Source of the DNA: Stenotrophomonas sp. BIGb0135
GTDB lineage: Bacteria; Pseudomonadota; Gammaproteobacteria; Xanthomonadales; Xanthomonadaceae
Length of the DNA: 64,000 bases
Direction: 5' to 3'
NCBI RefSeq assembly: GCF_024810105.1
Contig: NZ_JANUDX010000009.1
Coordinates: 124,001 to 188,000, forward strand
The notes beneath the pieces were generated by a model. The model saw only the letters and a list, made by a program, of their open reading frames with translations, had not been told where the DNA came from and searched no databases. Position numbers and translations under genes: made by a program. This document shows positions 62,385-64,000 of this stretch, one piece after another; the stretch's first letter is position 1, and every line of letters begins with the position of its first letter.

Positions 62385-64000
62385 TCAGCCGTTGGTGCCC
62401 CGCAGGTCGCGGACCCGTTGTTCGAGTGCGTCGGCGGTGGCCGTCGCGCCCGGCACTGCCGGGCCCGCGGCGACCTCCACGTGCGCGCGGAAGCGGCGCG
62501 GGACGCGCATCCGGCCCATCCGGGTATCGCGCCGGCTCCACATGCTGGCCCACATCCCGCGCAACGCCATCGGCACCACCGGCACCGGGCGGCGCTCCAG
62601 GATCTTTTCCACGCCGGACTTGAACGCGGCCATCTCGCCATCGCGGGTGAGCGCGCCTTCCGGGAAGATGCAGACCAGCTCGCCCTCGGCCAACGCCGCG
62701 TCGACCTCGTCGAAGGCAGCCTGCATCAGCGCGGGGTCCTCGCGCGCGCCGGCGATCGGGATCGCCTTGGCGGTGCGGAAGATCCAGCGCATCACCGGGA
62801 TGTTGAAGATCTTGTAGTACATGACGAAGCGGACCGGGCGCGGGATGGTGGCCGACAGGATCAGCGCATCCATGTAGCTGACGTGGTTGCACACGATCAG
62901 CGCGGCGCCTTCGTCGGGCACGTTGGCCTCGATGCCGTGCAGGCGCAGCCGGTACAGGCCGCGCACCATCACCCAGCTGAGGAAGCGCATCAGGAATTCG
63001 GGGACGATGGTGAAGATGTAGATCGCCACCACGGCATTGGCGATGGCCAGGGCCAGGAACAGTTGCGGGATGGTCCAGTGCAGGAATTTCTGCGTGACCA
63101 GCGCGATCAGCGCGGCGCCCACGATGAAGCCGGAGTTCTGGATGTTGAGCGCGGCGAACACGCGCGACATCTCCGATTTGGGGGTGCGGCTCTGGATCAG
63201 CGCGAACAGCGGCACCACGAAGAAGCCGGTGAACAGGCCGATGCCGACCAGGTCGACGATGATGCGCACGCTGCCCGGTTGCGCGACGAATGCGGCGACC
63301 CCGAGCCCGGCGGCGGTGGCGGTGCCGGCCCGGGCGAAATACAGGTCCAGCATGAAGGCGGTCATGCCGAATGCGCCCAGTGGCACCAGGCCGATTTCAA
63401 CGGTGCGCCCGGACAGCTTCTCGCACAGCAGCGAGCCGACCCCGGTGCCGACCGAGAACAGCGCCAGCGCGAAGATGTACAGCGTGGGCTCGCCGCCGAG
63501 GTTGACCACCGCGTAGGTGGGCAGCTGCGAGGTCAGCATCGTGCCGACGAACCAGAACCAGGACACGCCCAGGATGGCGTTGCGCACCGCCTTCTGCTTC
63601 TTGGCCAGGCGCAGCACGGCCAACGACTCGGGGATGGGGTTCCAGTTGATCTTCAGGTCCGGCGCGCCGGCGTCGACCTTGGGGATCATCCGCGCGGTGA
63701 TGTTGCCGACGATCGCCAGCGCGATCACCGCCGTGGCCGCCACCACCGGGCCGAAGCTGCCGGCCAGGGTGAAGATGATGCCGCCGCTGATCATGCCGGT
63801 CAGGATCGACATCGAGGTGCCCATCTCGACCAGGCCATTGCCGCCGGTGAGCTCCTCCGGGCGCAGCACCGAGGGCAGCACCGAGTACTTGACCGGGCCG
63901 AACAGGGTGGACTGCAGGCCGGTGCAGAACAACGCCACCAGCAGCACCGGCATGCTCTGGGTGAGGAAGCCGACCGCGGCCAGCGACATGATCACGATCT
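62385..64000 (-). CDS. MFS transporter fused to 1-acylglycerol-phosphate acyltransferase, N-terminus outside window
   Basis: At least 538 codons, open to the window edge. The first ~345 visible residues are a major facilitator with helices such as LLVALFCTGLQSTLFGPVKYSVLP. From about residue 350 a PlsC-like acyltransferase follows: ALIVCNHVSYMDALIL (the H-x4-D motif as NHVSYMD), FPEGALTRDGEM (FPEG motif) and VVPMALRGMW. This is the LplT-Aas arrangement in one chain: a lysophospholipid flippase with an acyltransferase that repairs phospholipids at the inner membrane. An AMP-binding acyl-ACP synthetase domain, present in Aas, is not seen at the C-terminus, which ends LEQRVRDLRGTNG. Confidence 0.92.
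   Translation of the reverse strand, partial: IVIMSLAAVGFLTQSMPVLLVALFCTGLQSTLFGPVKYSVLPSVLRPEELTGGNGLVEMGTSMSILTGMISGGIIFTLAGSFGPVVAATAVIALAIVGNITARMIPKVDAGAPDLKINWNPIPESLAVLRLAKKQKAVRNAILGVSWFWFVGTMLTSQLPTYAVVNLGGEPTLYIFALALFSVGTGVGSLLCEKLSGRTVEIGLVPLGAFGMTAFMLDLYFARAGTATAAGLGVAAFVAQPGSVRIIVDLVGIGLFTGFFVVPLFALIQSRTPKSEMSRVFAALNIQNSGFIVGAALIALVTQKFLHWTIPQLFLALAIANAVVAIYIFTIVPEFLMRFLSWVMVRGLYRLRLHGIEANVPDEGAALIVCNHVSYMDALILSATIPRPVRFVMYYKIFNIPVMRWIFRTAKAIPIAGAREDPALMQAAFDEVDAALAEGELVCIFPEGALTRDGEMAAFKSGVEKILERRPVPVVPMALRGMWASMWSRRDTRMGRMRVPRRFRAHVEVAAGPAVPGATATADALEQRVRDLRGTNG

Overview
The window is GC-rich chromosomal DNA from a gammaproteobacterium of the Xanthomonadaceae, most likely Stenotrophomonas. 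Three things point there. A Clp-type Crp regulator and a SpeD proenzyme match the Xanthomonas/Stenotrophomonas style. An effector carries a C-terminal XVIPCD-like tail of the Xanthomonadales type IV secretion system. Many short palindromes begin with GTAG and have the form GTAGAGCCGACC-n-GGTCGGCT, like the SMAG elements of Stenotrophomonas maltophilia.

Layout. 1-2.0 kb: the 5' part of a diguanylate cyclase gene and an SDR-type oxidoreductase. 2.0-4.8 kb: a small AT-richer block with a Sel1-like lipoprotein, a secreted proline-rich protein and a Fic protein. 5.1-9.0 kb: a 2-oxoacid dehydrogenase operon (E1 alpha, E1 beta, an SH3 protein, E2). 9.3-12.6 kb: kynA, a POT peptide transporter and a thioredoxin-like lipoprotein. 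12.6-15.4 kb: a duplicated small secreted protein, a membrane protein and a MarR regulator. 15.4-18.9 kb: tyrosine/homogentisate catabolism (hpd, hmgA) and a pentapeptide-repeat protein. 18.9-21.9 kb: two hypotheticals, a Ca/Na antiporter, and a 346-bp tandem duplication made of the antiporter gene tail plus a SMAG array. 21.9-27.9 kb: a complete six-gene Mrp cation/proton antiporter operon with fused A and B subunits. 28.2-32.7 kb: housekeeping genes (purC, rpe, a J-domain protein, a GNAT enzyme, a YegS-like lipid kinase).

32.7-39.6 kb is the most interesting accessory region. Five tandem ankyrin-repeat lipoprotein paralogs are divergently transcribed from a 784-residue protein with a GHSLG lipase motif and an XVIPCD-like tail. 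I read this as a type IV secretion antibacterial lipase effector with an expanded, mosaic immunity array. No type IV secretion machinery genes lie in the window.

39.8-45.3 kb: trpE, a SIMPL-domain gene, trpG, trpD, trpC and a HAD phosphatase. 45.4-49.8 kb: a TSUP permease, clp, speD, coq7 and the rplM-rpsI ribosomal operon, followed by seven SMAG units with an exact 42-bp period. 50.8-52.8 kb: two tRNA genes (Met, Gln) with a clear promoter and terminator, rppH, and the iron-storage pair bfd-bfr behind a Fur-like site. 52.8-57.0 kb: a hybrid histidine kinase overlapping or abutting a receiver protein with degenerate GGDEF and EAL domains. 57.0-64 kb: DUF4126, a coiled-coil membrane protein, bactofilin, erpA (start codon buried in a perfect hairpin), nudC, ampE, a DUF2752/CD225 pair, and an MFS-acyltransferase fusion cut by the window end.

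Cyclic-di-GMP recurs in the window: a diguanylate cyclase, Clp and a FimX-like degenerate protein. All functions are read from sequence motifs alone; no database search was run.
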